A DNA stretch of 64,000 nt from Alphaproteobacteria bacterium (GTDB lineage: Bacteria > Myxococcota_A > UBA796 > GCA-2862545), in the NCBI GenBank assembly GCA_020632875.1, contig JACKET010000004.1:1-64000 (forward strand), in the 5' to 3' direction. The position numbers were made by a program, and so were the translations under genes. This document shows positions 18,962-27,646 of the stretch, in pieces; the stretch's first letter is position 1; each line of letters starts with the position of its first letter. The notes beneath the pieces are model-generated. The model had not been told where the DNA came from and ran no database searches. It worked only from the letters and a program-made list of their open reading frames with translations.

Positions 18962-20604
18962 CACTCGTTCCCTTCGGTGTCGCCGGTGTCGCCCGTGTCA
19001 CCCTCGTCCTTCGGAGCGTCCCCGGGGGCGTCCTTCGGAGCGTCTTTCGGCTTCGGCTCGTCGCCGATGCCGATGTCGTCGGTGGTGTTGAAGAAATCGG
19101 GCTGCTTCTCTTCTTCGATGGCCGGGCGCTCGGGCGTGGTGACGCGGAGCGGCTGGCCGTTCCACGGCGCCACGATCACCTGCGTCTTCGGGTTGTAGTA
19201 GACCGGCTCTTCTTCGTTCGGGTCCTTCACGTCGAGCTGGTGCGTGACGTAGAACTCGATGCGCCGGTTCTCCTGCAGCTTCTCTTCGTTCGTCTCGTCG
19301 GCGACCTTCACCCGCGGGACGACCTCGCCGCGGCCGCGGAAGCTGACGCGATCGGGGTGGATGCCGGCCTTCACGAACTCCTCCCAGATGGTGCGCGCGC
19401 GGCCCTGGGAGAGGTTGTAGTTGTACTCGTACGAGCCTTCGATCGAGGCGTGGCCTTCGATGACGATGTGGGCGATCTCCCACCGGTCGCGGACGAACTC
19501 GGCGACCTTCTTGACCATCGCCCGATCCTTGTCGGTGAGGAGCTGGGTGGTGCCCTTCACGAACTGCGGCTCTTCCTTGAACTCGATCTTGTCGGCCTTG
19601 TAGACGATCTCTTCGGTCTCGATGACCTCGGGCTCGATGATGTCGACGACGGGCGGAATTTCGACCGGCGGCGGGATCACGGGCGGGGGCGGCGGCACGA
19701 CGGGCTCTTTCGGGACGAACTCGACAGTGAGCCCGCCCAGCACGCGCAGATCGGTGGTGGCGTAGCCCTGGGTGAAGCCGCGGCCGGCGCTCACGTCGAG
19801 CGTCATGTTGGCCTTCGGGTAGACCTGCACGCCGGCCATGCCCTCGAGCGAGGTCTCGGCGGGGCCGCCGAAGTTCAGCAGGCCCGCGCGCGACATCACC
19901 TGGCCCGTGAAGCCGAGGCGCGTCGCATCGGGGAGCTTGTGGCGGATGCCCCAGTTCCAGTTGAGCTCGGTGCCGTACGTGAAATCCTCTTTCGTCTCGA
20001 GCACGTCGGGACGGCCCATCACGCCGAGGTCGGTCGCGATGAGCGTGCGGCCCACGTCGACGTGGGCGAGCAGGCCGCCGTGCGGGCGGAACCCGGCGTC
20101 GCCGAGGTAGGCGTCGCGCGTGCTGGACGGGAAGATCAGCCCGGCGCGCACGCCGAGGCCGAAGTGCTTGCCCTTGACCGCGGTGAGGCGGCCGCCGATG
20201 CCGATGTCGGACATCCCGAACCCGGGCGCTTCGAAGAGCTTCGGATCGCCCGGCTCGCCGGGGCTGTTCACGGCCACCGGGATGAGCGCGTTCAGCGTGA
20301 CGCGATCGGAGAGATCCATGCTCGCGCCGAGCATGAAGGTGCCGCGGTCGGTGACCACGGCGCCGAGCTCGGTGCCTTCGAGACGATCGTACAGCGTGAC
20401 CGGATCGCGCGTGTACATCGCGATGAGCCCGGCGCGGACGGCGAAGGCCTTGCGCTGGGTCGCGACATCGACGGCGGAGAAGCTGTCGTTCCCGAACGTG
20501 GGGCGCACGAACTCGGCGTCCACGGAGTAGGAGGTCTGGGTCTGGGCCAGGGCCACTCCCGGTAGAGCGGCTGCCAGGGCCAGGATGAGACTCCTCGAAG
20601 TCAT
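18961..20604 (-). CDS. OmpA-family outer membrane protein
   Basis: 547 residues. Signal peptide MTSRSLILALAAALPGVALAQ fixes the start; GGAG lies nine bases upstream. Residues about 25-320 look like a beta-barrel porin-type domain (alternating hydrophobic strands, MYTRDPVTLYDRLEG, LGVRAGLIFPS). A Pro-rich hinge (VVPPPPPVIPPP) and an acidic segment follow, then a C-terminal OmpA peptidoglycan-binding domain (about 385-480: VIEGHASIEGSYEYNYNLSQ, GRGEVVPR). The last 60 residues are acidic and charged (KDAPKDAPGDAPKDEGDTGD). First gene of a three-gene operon with the two thrombospondin-repeat proteins; it may anchor or export them (inference). Confidence 0.85.
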   Translation of the reverse strand: MTSRSLILALAAALPGVALAQTQTSYSVDAEFVRPTFGNDSFSAVDVATQRKAFAVRAGLIAMYTRDPVTLYDRLEGTELGAVVTDRGTFMLGASMDLSDRVTLNALIPVAVNSPGEPGDPKLFEAPGFGMSDIGIGGRLTAVKGKHFGLGVRAGLIFPSSTRDAYLGDAGFRPHGGLLAHVDVGRTLIATDLGVMGRPDVLETKEDFTYGTELNWNWGIRHKLPDATRLGFTGQVMSRAGLLNFGGPAETSLEGMAGVQVYPKANMTLDVSAGRGFTQGYATTDLRVLGGLTVEFVPKEPVVPPPPPVIPPPVEIPPVVDIIEPEVIETEEIVYKADKIEFKEEPQFVKGTTQLLTDKDRAMVKKVAEFVRDRWEIAHIVIEGHASIEGSYEYNYNLSQGRARTIWEEFVKAGIHPDRVSFRGRGEVVPRVKVADETNEEKLQENRRIEFYVTHQLDVKDPNEEEPVYYNPKTQVIVAPWNGQPLRVTTPERPAIEEEKQPDFFNTTDDIGIGDEPKPKDAPKDAPGDAPKDEGDTGDTGDTEGNE

Positions 20605-20811
20605 GCGCGTGCTCCAATGACGGCGGGAACGATACCGGATGAAACGGCTCGTCGCATCCCCGAGTCCGTCTCGACGCCGCCCCGTAACGTCTCGGACGCT
20701 TCGGGGCAGTCGAACCCTGCGGTTGATGGGGGCTCCAGTCATCGCGACCTCTCGCCTGGCAGATGCCCGGCCACGGCGACGGGCGTCACCGGGAGGTGCG
20801 GATTCCGCGGG
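20605..20811. other. Intergenic region upstream of the OmpA-like operon
   Basis: 207 bases between the kinase stop and the OmpA-like start, both on the minus strand. It should hold the promoter of the OmpA-like operon; no clear -35/-10 pair or palindrome is visible to me. Confidence 0.4.
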
Positions 20812-21627
20812 TCAGGAATCCCAGGTCAGCTCGACGGCCTGCGCCAGCGCGTCGCGCATCTCGGATGCCGACGCGTAGCGATCGCCCACCGCGGCGCGCG
20901 TGGCGCGACGGATGATCGGGAGGAGGCGGTGGGGGATGTCGGGGAAGGTGAGCTCGTCGACCGCCAGGGCGTAGAGATCGGGCGGCGGACGGGGGTGCCC
21001 GGACAGCAGGTTGTAGAGCGCCGCGCCCACCGCGTAGAGGTCGGACTGCGGGACCACACGGCGCGGATCGACGCGCTGCTCGGGCGCCATGTACCCGAGC
21101 GTGCCGAGGTAGTCGCCGGTGGTGGTGACGCGCGCGACGCCGAGCGCGTCGTACCGGGCGACCCCGAAGTCGGCGAGCTTGTATCGCCCCGGCTGCGTGA
21201 TGAGGATGTTCGCCGGCTTCACGTCGCGGTGGATGCAGTTGTGCTGGTGCGCGTACTCGAGGGCGTCGAGAACCTGGAGGATCACCTCGGCCGCGAGCCG
21301 CAGGTCGACCTCGCCGCGATCGAACTGCTCGCGCGCGTTGCCGAGCGGCGCGTACTCCATGACGAAGTACACGCGGTCGCCGTGCTCGCCGAGGTCGAAG
21401 ACGGGCAGCACGTTCGGGTGCTGGAGCTCGGCCATGATCCGCGCTTCGGTGAGGAACCGCTGGCGGAGCGACTCGGTGCCGAGCTGATCGTCGTAGAGGA
21501 GCTTCAACGCCCGCTCGGCGTCGGTCACGTGGTCGGTCACACGGTACACGTCACCGGCGCCGCCGAACCCGAGGGTGTCCAGCACCTCGTAGCGTCCGCC
21601 GACGCTGTCGCCCTTGTCGAGCTCCAT
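20812..21627 (-). CDS. Hanks-type Ser/Thr protein kinase encoded after sucAB
   Basis: 271 residues, almost only a kinase domain and no membrane helix. Gly-rich loop GFGGAGDVYRV (about residue 20), ATP-binding Lys in ALKLL, catalytic loop HRDVKPANIL (about 134), DFG (LADFGVA), activation-segment end GYMAPEQ. All key catalytic residues are present, so it should be active. It begins 21 bases after the sucB stop on the same strand and is probably co-transcribed with the 2-oxoglutarate dehydrogenase genes. In actinobacteria, kinases regulate this enzyme through an FHA inhibitor (OdhI/GarA); no such gene is visible here, so a parallel is only an inference. Confidence 0.9.
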   Translation of the reverse strand: MELDKGDSVGGRYEVLDTLGFGGAGDVYRVTDHVTDAERALKLLYDDQLGTESLRQRFLTEARIMAELQHPNVLPVFDLGEHGDRVYFVMEYAPLGNAREQFDRGEVDLRLAAEVILQVLDALEYAHQHNCIHRDVKPANILITQPGRYKLADFGVARYDALGVARVTTTGDYLGTLGYMAPEQRVDPRRVVPQSDLYAVGAALYNLLSGHPRPPPDLYALAVDELTFPDIPHRLLPIIRRATRAAVGDRYASASEMRDALAQAVELTWDS

Positions 21628-21648
21628 GCCCCCTCCCCCCTTCGAGGA

Positions 21649-22836
21649 TCAGACCTCGAGCAGGATCCGCTCGGGGTCTTCGACACACTGCTTGATGCGG
21701 ACCAGGAAGCTCACGGCCTCGCGCCCGTCGATGATGCGGTGATCGTACGACAGTGCCAGGTACATCATCGGCCGCACCACGATCTGGCCATCGACCACGA
21801 CCGGGCGCTCGACGATGTTGTGCATCCCGAGGATCCCGACCTGCGGCGGATTCAGGATGGGCGTGCTCATCATCGAGCCGAACACCCCGCCGTTGCTGAT
21901 CGTGAAGGTGCCATCCTTGAAGTCGTCGAGGCGGAGCTTGTTGTCGCGCGCGCGGACCGCCATCTCGCGGATGGCGAGCTCGGTACCCGAGAACGACAGC
22001 CGATCCGCGTCGCGGATGACCGGCACCACGAGGCCCTTCGGCCCGCTGACCGCGACGCCGATGTGGTAGAAGTTCTTGTAGAGGATGTCGTCGCCGTCGA
22101 TCTCGGCGTTCACCGCCGGGAACTCTTTGAGCGCCTCGATCGCGGCCTTCAGGAAGAAGCTCATGAAGCCGAGCTTGATGCCGTACTTCTCGACGAACCG
22201 ATCCTGGTAGCGCTTGCGGATGTCGAAGATGGCGCTCATGTCGACCTCGTTGAAGGTCGTGAGCATCGCGGCGGTCTGCTGGGCCTCGACGAGCCGCCGG
22301 GCGATCGTGCGGCGGAGCGGCGTCATCGGGACGCGCTCGATCTGACCGCTGGGCTGCGTCGCGGCAGGAGCGGCGGGCTTCGCGGCGGCGGGCTTCGCGG
22401 CAGCGGGCTTGGACCCGGCGCCCTCGACGTCCTTCGAGGTGACCCGACCGCGGGGCCCGGTGCCCTTCACGGTGTCGAGGTCGACGCCCTTCTCGTTGGC
22501 GGCCTGGCGTGCCGCGGGGCCCGCCCGGGTCGCGCCCTTCGCGGCGGGAGCCTCGGCCGGGGCGGCCTCGACGGCCGCGGCGGGTGCATCGCCCACGGAC
22601 CCGCTGGGATCGATGCGCGCGACCACCGCGCCGATCGCGATCTCGTCGCCCTCGTCGGCCAGCGTCTCGGCCAGCACGCCCGAGGCCGGCGCCGGCACCT
22701 CCATGCTCGCCTTGTCGCTGTCGAGCTCGAGGATGCCCTGGCCTTCCGTCACGGCCTGGCCGGGCTGGACGATCCACCGGCTCACGAACACGTGCGTGAT
22801 GGATTCGCCAATCTGGGGGATCGGGACGTCGATCAT
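21649..22836 (-). CDS. sucB: Dihydrolipoyllysine-residue succinyltransferase (E2 of 2-oxoglutarate dehydrogenase)
   Basis: 395 residues. N-terminal lipoyl domain with the lipoylated Lys at position 42 (ELDSDKASMEVP). An Ala/Pro-rich flexible linker follows, then a peripheral subunit-binding domain (about 113-143: RQAANEKGVDLDTVKGTGPR), a second Ala/Lys/Pro linker, and the CoA-acyltransferase catalytic domain, with the catalytic SYDHRIIDGREAVSF near the C-terminus. The length is normal for SucB. It catalyses succinyl transfer from the lipoyl arm to CoA in the TCA cycle and forms the 24-mer core of the complex. It follows sucA by 76 bases; no E3 (lpd) gene is in view. Confidence 0.95.
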   Translation of the reverse strand: MIDVPIPQIGESITHVFVSRWIVQPGQAVTEGQGILELDSDKASMEVPAPASGVLAETLADEGDEIAIGAVVARIDPSGSVGDAPAAAVEAAPAEAPAAKGATRAGPAARQAANEKGVDLDTVKGTGPRGRVTSKDVEGAGSKPAAAKPAAAKPAAPAATQPSGQIERVPMTPLRRTIARRLVEAQQTAAMLTTFNEVDMSAIFDIRKRYQDRFVEKYGIKLGFMSFFLKAAIEALKEFPAVNAEIDGDDILYKNFYHIGVAVSGPKGLVVPVIRDADRLSFSGTELAIREMAVRARDNKLRLDDFKDGTFTISNGGVFGSMMSTPILNPPQVGILGMHNIVERPVVVDGQIVVRPMMYLALSYDHRIIDGREAVSFLVRIKQCVEDPERILLEV

Positions 22837-22912
22837 GGAACGGGGCCTCTCTCGTTGAAGGGCGGGACTGTAGCAGGACCAGGGCCCCGGGGCGCGCGCG
22901 ATGCGCGCGGGG

Positions 22913-25771
22913 TCACCGGAGCGCCGCTTCGATCACGGCTTCCTGCTCGGCCTTGTGCGCGCTGTTCGACCCGGTGGCCGGGCTCGCCGCCGCCGAACGG
23001 CCGGCGTACGTCACGCTGCCCGAGCCGAACTGCTCGGCGAGCCAGTGCGCCATCACGGGCCAGGCGCCCATGTTCCGCGGCTCTTCCTGGCACCAGACGA
23101 TGCTGGCGCCGGGGTACTGCGCCATGATCTCGGCGAGCAGGGCCTTCGGGTACGGGTACAGCATCTCGACGCGGACGAGCGCCACGTCGCGGACGCCCCG
23201 GTCGCGGCGGGTCTGCAGCAGGTCGTAGTAGATCTTGCCCGAGCAGAGCACGACCTTCCGCACGCCCTCGAGATCGTCGACCTCCGGCAGGACCGGGTGG
23301 AAGCGGCCGAGCGCGAAGTCTTCGAGGGTGCTCGTGGCGAGCGCGTGACGCAGGAGGCTCTTCGGCGTCATGACGATCAGCGGCTTGCGCACGGAGCGGA
23401 GCACCTGGTTCCGCATCATGTGGAAGTACTGCGCCGGCGTCGTGACGTTCGCGACCTGCATGTTGTCTTCGGCGCACATCACGAGGTACCGCTCGAGACG
23501 CGCGCTGGAGTGCTCGGGACCCTGCCCCTCGTAGCCGTGGGGCAGCATCATCACGAGCCCGGAGAGGCGGTTCCACTTCTGCTCTGTCGACGCGATGAAC
23601 TGGTCGATGATGACCTGGGCGCCGTTCGCGAAGTCGCCGAACTGGGCCTCCCACATCACGAGGCCCTCGGGCGTGTCGTACGAGTAGCCGAGCTCGAAGC
23701 CCAGCACCGCGGCCTCGGACAGGCTGCTGTCGAGCACGTCGAAGCGCGCCTCGGACACGTCGTTGAGCGGGTAGTACTCGGCCCCCGTCGCGATGTCGGT
23801 GATCACGGCGTGGCGGTGCGAGAAGGTGCCGCGTCCGCAGTCCTGCCCGGACAGGCGCACGGGGTGGCCCTGGTCGAGCAGCGTGGCGAAGGCCGCCTGC
23901 TCGCCCATCGACCAGTCCATGCCGCGCTCGCCCGCGATCATCTCCTGCCGCTGCTGGAGCAGGCGCTTCACCTTGGCGTGCGCCTTGAGGCCCTGGGGCA
24001 GCGTGTTGACCTGCAGCAGGAGCTGGCGGAGCCGCTCGGGATCGCAGCCGGTGTTGCCGACGTCGGTGATGCTGCCGTCGCGGAACAGGTCCCAGCGCTC
24101 TTTCACGGGCGAGACCTCGACGTCCTTGCGGCTCGTGGTCGTGGCCTGGGCGGCGTCGGCGCTGAAGTAGATCTCGAGGTCGGGGTCTGCGCTCTTCAGC
24201 TGGACCTGGCGCTCGCTGGCGGGGGCGCTCGCGAGCTCGCCCTGGGGCTCGGCGGCGGCCTGCATCTGGGCGAGGCTGTCGTCGAAGATCGACTTCGCCT
24301 CGTCTCTCGTGAGATCGCCCTTCGTGACGAGGTGGGTCTCGTAGACCTCGCGCGGAGTCGGACGCGACCGGATCAGCTTGTACATCAGCGGCTGCGTGTA
24401 GCTCGGCTCGTCGCCCTCGTTGTGGCCGTGCTTCCGGTAGCAGTACATGTCGATCACCACGTCGCGCTTGAAGCGCTGGCGCCACTCGAGCGCGATCTGC
24501 GCGGTGGCCGCGACCGCGCGCGGGTCTTCGCCGTTGACGTGGAGCAGCGGCACGCCGAGCATCCGCGCGACGCCCGTGGCGTAGGGCGTGGACCGGGCCT
24601 CGCGCGGGGCCGTGGTGAAGCCGATCTGGTTGTTCACGATGACGTGGATCGTGCCGCCGGTGCGGTAGCCCGCGAGCTCGGAGAGGTTGAGGACCTCGGG
24701 GACGAGCCCCTGCCCCGCGAACGCCGCGTCGCCGTGGATGAGCAGCGCCATGCAGCGCTCGCGCTCGCTGTCGCCGTCGCGATCCTGCTTGGCGCGCACC
24801 CGGCCCTCGACGATCGCGTTCACCGCCTCGAGGTGCGACGGGTTCGGCGTGAGGGACAGGTGGATCTTGTGGCCGCCCACGGTGGTCGTGTTGGCGGAGT
24901 ACCCGAGGTGGTACTTCACGTCGCCGGACTTCAGGTTGTCGCCGTGCTTGCCCTCGAACTCCTCGACGACCGCGCGGACGGGCTTCTCCATGATGTTCAC
25001 GAGGGTGTTCAGCCGGCCGCGGTGGGCCATGCCGATCACGATCTCGCGCACGCCGCGGCTCGCGGCCGCGTCGTTGACCATGTCGAGCAGCGGGATGAGG
25101 GTCTCGGCGCCCTCGAGCGAGAAGCGCTTGGTGCCGGGGAAGCGCGTGTGGAGCATGCGCTCGAAGTTCTCGGCGTCACAGAGCTTGCGGAGGAACCGCT
25201 TCTGCTGGTCGCGGTTGAGGACGTCGCGCGTGGGCAGGACCTCGAGCTGCTCCTGCACCCAGCGCTTCTGCTCGAGGTCGTCGATGTTCATGAACTCGGC
25301 GCCGATCGAGTCGGTGTACGCGACGCGACAGCGGGCCAGCACCTCGGCGAGCTTCGCGCGCGGGGGCATCCCGAACAGCGGGCGCGTGGAGACCTCTTCC
25401 TGGAGGTCGGCCTCGGACAGGCCGTAGTACCCGGGGGTGAGCTCGGGGTGCTCGACCTTCTCGCGGCGGCCGAGCGGGTCGATGTTCGCCTTGAAGTGCC
25501 CGCGAACGCGGTAGGCGTTGATCATCTGCACCGTGGCCGCACGCCGCTCGACCGCGCGCTCGTCGGCGCCCGCGACCACCATCGAGCCCGCGAAGATGCT
25601 GCGGGGCGCGAACGACGGCCCGATCTGCGTCGAGCCGTTCGTGTGGCCGTCGAGCCCGTCGAACAGCGCGCGGAGATCGGCGTCGACGGCCTCGGGATCG
25701 TGGAGCCAGCGCTCGTACTCGGCGTCGAGGAACGCTGCGTTGTCTCCGTTGAGCAGACTGTCGGGAATCAC
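22913..25771 (-). CDS. sucA: 2-oxoglutarate dehydrogenase E1 component
   Basis: 952 residues, full length for SucA. Recognisable segments: an N-terminal E2-binding region (FLDAEYERWLHDPEAVD), HRGRLNTLVNIMEKP, the thiamine diphosphate-binding HGDAAFAGQGLVPEVLNLS followed by VNNQIGFTT, HNEGDEPSYTQPLMY, and a C-terminal transketolase-like half (LPHGYEGQGPEHSSARLERY). It decarboxylates 2-oxoglutarate and succinylates the lipoyl arm of SucB. It is transcribed divergently from the DUF885 gene, 62 bases between starts. Expected operon: sucA-sucB-kinase. Confidence 0.96.
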   Translation of the reverse strand: MIPDSLLNGDNAAFLDAEYERWLHDPEAVDADLRALFDGLDGHTNGSTQIGPSFAPRSIFAGSMVVAGADERAVERRAATVQMINAYRVRGHFKANIDPLGRREKVEHPELTPGYYGLSEADLQEEVSTRPLFGMPPRAKLAEVLARCRVAYTDSIGAEFMNIDDLEQKRWVQEQLEVLPTRDVLNRDQQKRFLRKLCDAENFERMLHTRFPGTKRFSLEGAETLIPLLDMVNDAAASRGVREIVIGMAHRGRLNTLVNIMEKPVRAVVEEFEGKHGDNLKSGDVKYHLGYSANTTTVGGHKIHLSLTPNPSHLEAVNAIVEGRVRAKQDRDGDSERERCMALLIHGDAAFAGQGLVPEVLNLSELAGYRTGGTIHVIVNNQIGFTTAPREARSTPYATGVARMLGVPLLHVNGEDPRAVAATAQIALEWRQRFKRDVVIDMYCYRKHGHNEGDEPSYTQPLMYKLIRSRPTPREVYETHLVTKGDLTRDEAKSIFDDSLAQMQAAAEPQGELASAPASERQVQLKSADPDLEIYFSADAAQATTTSRKDVEVSPVKERWDLFRDGSITDVGNTGCDPERLRQLLLQVNTLPQGLKAHAKVKRLLQQRQEMIAGERGMDWSMGEQAAFATLLDQGHPVRLSGQDCGRGTFSHRHAVITDIATGAEYYPLNDVSEARFDVLDSSLSEAAVLGFELGYSYDTPEGLVMWEAQFGDFANGAQVIIDQFIASTEQKWNRLSGLVMMLPHGYEGQGPEHSSARLERYLVMCAEDNMQVANVTTPAQYFHMMRNQVLRSVRKPLIVMTPKSLLRHALATSTLEDFALGRFHPVLPEVDDLEGVRKVVLCSGKIYYDLLQTRRDRGVRDVALVRVEMLYPYPKALLAEIMAQYPGASIVWCQEEPRNMGAWPVMAHWLAEQFGSGSVTYAGRSAAASPATGSNSAHKAEQEAVIEAALR

Positions 25772-25833
25772 GTGGACCTCTCGAAGGGTCGGATGCTATC
25801 GCGGTGGGGATCCGTTTTGCATTGGAGTGCCGC

Positions 25834-27636
25834 ATGCGCAGCCTGTTCGTCCTGTTCGCCCTCGCGAGCTGCGGACGGAAGACCCCGCCTCCGCTGCCCG
25901 GGCCCGAGCCCACCGCAGCGCCCCGGCCCATCCCCGTAAACCCCGCCGCCATCGGAATCCAGAGCCCTCTGCTGGCCGACATCCTGATCGAGCATTGGGA
26001 CGGCGTGATGGAGCGGTACCCGACCTGGGCGACCGAGGTGGGCGACCACCGCTTCGACCACCTGGTGACGGACGACTCCCTCGAAGCCGAGGAGGCGTTC
26101 CGCGGCCGGATGGCGGACTGGCGGGAGCGCCTGCTCCTGCTCGAGGGCCTGTCGGAGAGCGACGCGCTGAACCGCGACCTCCTCGTCCAGGAGCTCACGG
26201 CCGACCTCACGGCGCAGTCGTGCCGGATGTCGCTGTGGTCGTTCAGCCCGCGCAGCAACCCGCTCGTCGACGGGAACTCGGTGGCCGAGTCCCACCCGGT
26301 CGAGACCGCCCAGGACGCGCGCAACCTCGTGTCCCGCATCCGCGGCCTGACCGAGCAGATCGGCGTGCGGATCGACAACCTCCGCAAGGGCCTCGAGCAG
26401 GGGTACGTCGCGAACCGCGCCAGCACCGAGCTCGTCGTCGAGCAGACGCGCGACGAGCTCGCCCGTCCGCTCGAAGAGAGCCCGATGCTCGCGGCGGCCG
26501 CGACCGAAGGCGAGCCCGACGCGGAGCTGACCGCCGCGCGCGCAGAGGTGACCGACGCGGCCATCGAGTGGCGCGGCGCGCTCGGCGCGTGGGCGGACTT
26601 CCTCGAAGCCGAGGTCCTGCCGAAGGCCCGCACCGAAGATGTCGGGCTCACCGGCATCCCCGACGGGGCCGCCTGCTACGCGGCGCTGGTCGAGGCCGAG
26701 ACCTCGCTCCCCCTGGCGCCCGACCAGCTCCACCAGACGGGGCTCGACGAGATCGCCCGCCTCCACCGCGAGATGGCGATGCTCGGCAAGCGCGCGCTCG
26801 ACCGGTCCGACATCCCGGCCATCTTCGAGTACCTGCGCACCGATCCGAACCTCTACTTCCACACCGAAGACGAGGTCGAAGCCAAGGCGAGCGAGGCGCT
26901 GGCCCGCGCGAAGGCCGCCATCCCCGGGTACTTCGGGCGGCTCCCGAAGGCCGACTGCGAGGTCAAGCGCATCCCGGACTACCAGGCGCCCTACACGACC
27001 ATCGCGTACTACATGCCGGTCGTGCCCGGCGAGAAGCCCGGTTACTACTACATCAACACGTACCAGCCCGAGACCCGCCCACGCCACGAGGCCGAAGTGC
27101 TCGCCTTCCACGAGTCGATCCCGGGCCACCACCTCCAGATCGCCATCTCCACCGAGCTCGACGAGCTGCCCATGTTCCGGCGCCACCTGCGCGCCACGGC
27201 ATTCGTCGAGGGCTGGGGGCTCTACAGCGAGCAGCTGGCCGACGAGATGGGCCTGTACAGCGGCGACACCGACCGGCTCGGCATGTACAGCTTCGAGCTG
27301 TGGCGCGCGTCGCGGCTCGTGGTCGACACCGGCATCCACGCGAAGGGCTGGACCCGCGAGCAGGCCATCGACTTCATGGTCGAGAACACGCCGCTCGCGC
27401 GGAACAACATCGAGAACGAGGTCGACCGTTACATCACCACGCCGGGCCAGGCGCTCGCCTACAAGACCGGCCAGCTCGAGATCTGGCGCCTCCGACGCGA
27501 TGCCGAGGCCCGTCTCGGCGAGCGGTTCGACATCAAGGCCTTCCACGACGTCGTGCTCGGTGCGGGTGCGCTCCCCCTGAAGGTCCTCGGCCAGCGGGTC
27601 GAGGCCTGGGTGGCGTCGGTCGAGGCCGGCGGGTGA
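25834..27636 (+). CDS. DUF885 family lipoprotein (HExxH-like metallopeptidase fold)
   Basis: 600 residues from the ATG at 25834, which has TTGGAG six bases upstream and opens a lipoprotein signal (MRSLFVLFALASC, lipobox LASC). A Pro-rich linker follows, then an all-helical DUF885 domain. The zinc-binding motif is HESIPGHHLQ (about residue 427), as in other DUF885/M32-like proteins, with a downstream glutamate candidate in TAFVEGWGLYSE. It is probably an outer-membrane- or periplasm-anchored carboxypeptidase-like enzyme; the substrate is unproven for the family. It is ten bases upstream of the next kinase gene and likely co-transcribed with it. Confidence 0.85.
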   Translation: MRSLFVLFALASCGRKTPPPLPGPEPTAAPRPIPVNPAAIGIQSPLLADILIEHWDGVMERYPTWATEVGDHRFDHLVTDDSLEAEEAFRGRMADWRERLLLLEGLSESDALNRDLLVQELTADLTAQSCRMSLWSFSPRSNPLVDGNSVAESHPVETAQDARNLVSRIRGLTEQIGVRIDNLRKGLEQGYVANRASTELVVEQTRDELARPLEESPMLAAAATEGEPDAELTAARAEVTDAAIEWRGALGAWADFLEAEVLPKARTEDVGLTGIPDGAACYAALVEAETSLPLAPDQLHQTGLDEIARLHREMAMLGKRALDRSDIPAIFEYLRTDPNLYFHTEDEVEAKASEALARAKAAIPGYFGRLPKADCEVKRIPDYQAPYTTIAYYMPVVPGEKPGYYYINTYQPETRPRHEAEVLAFHESIPGHHLQIAISTELDELPMFRRHLRATAFVEGWGLYSEQLADEMGLYSGDTDRLGMYSFELWRASRLVVDTGIHAKGWTREQAIDFMVENTPLARNNIENEVDRYITTPGQALAYKTGQLEIWRLRRDAEARLGERFDIKAFHDVVLGAGALPLKVLGQRVEAWVASVEAGG

Positions 27637-27646
27637 TGGTCCTCTC

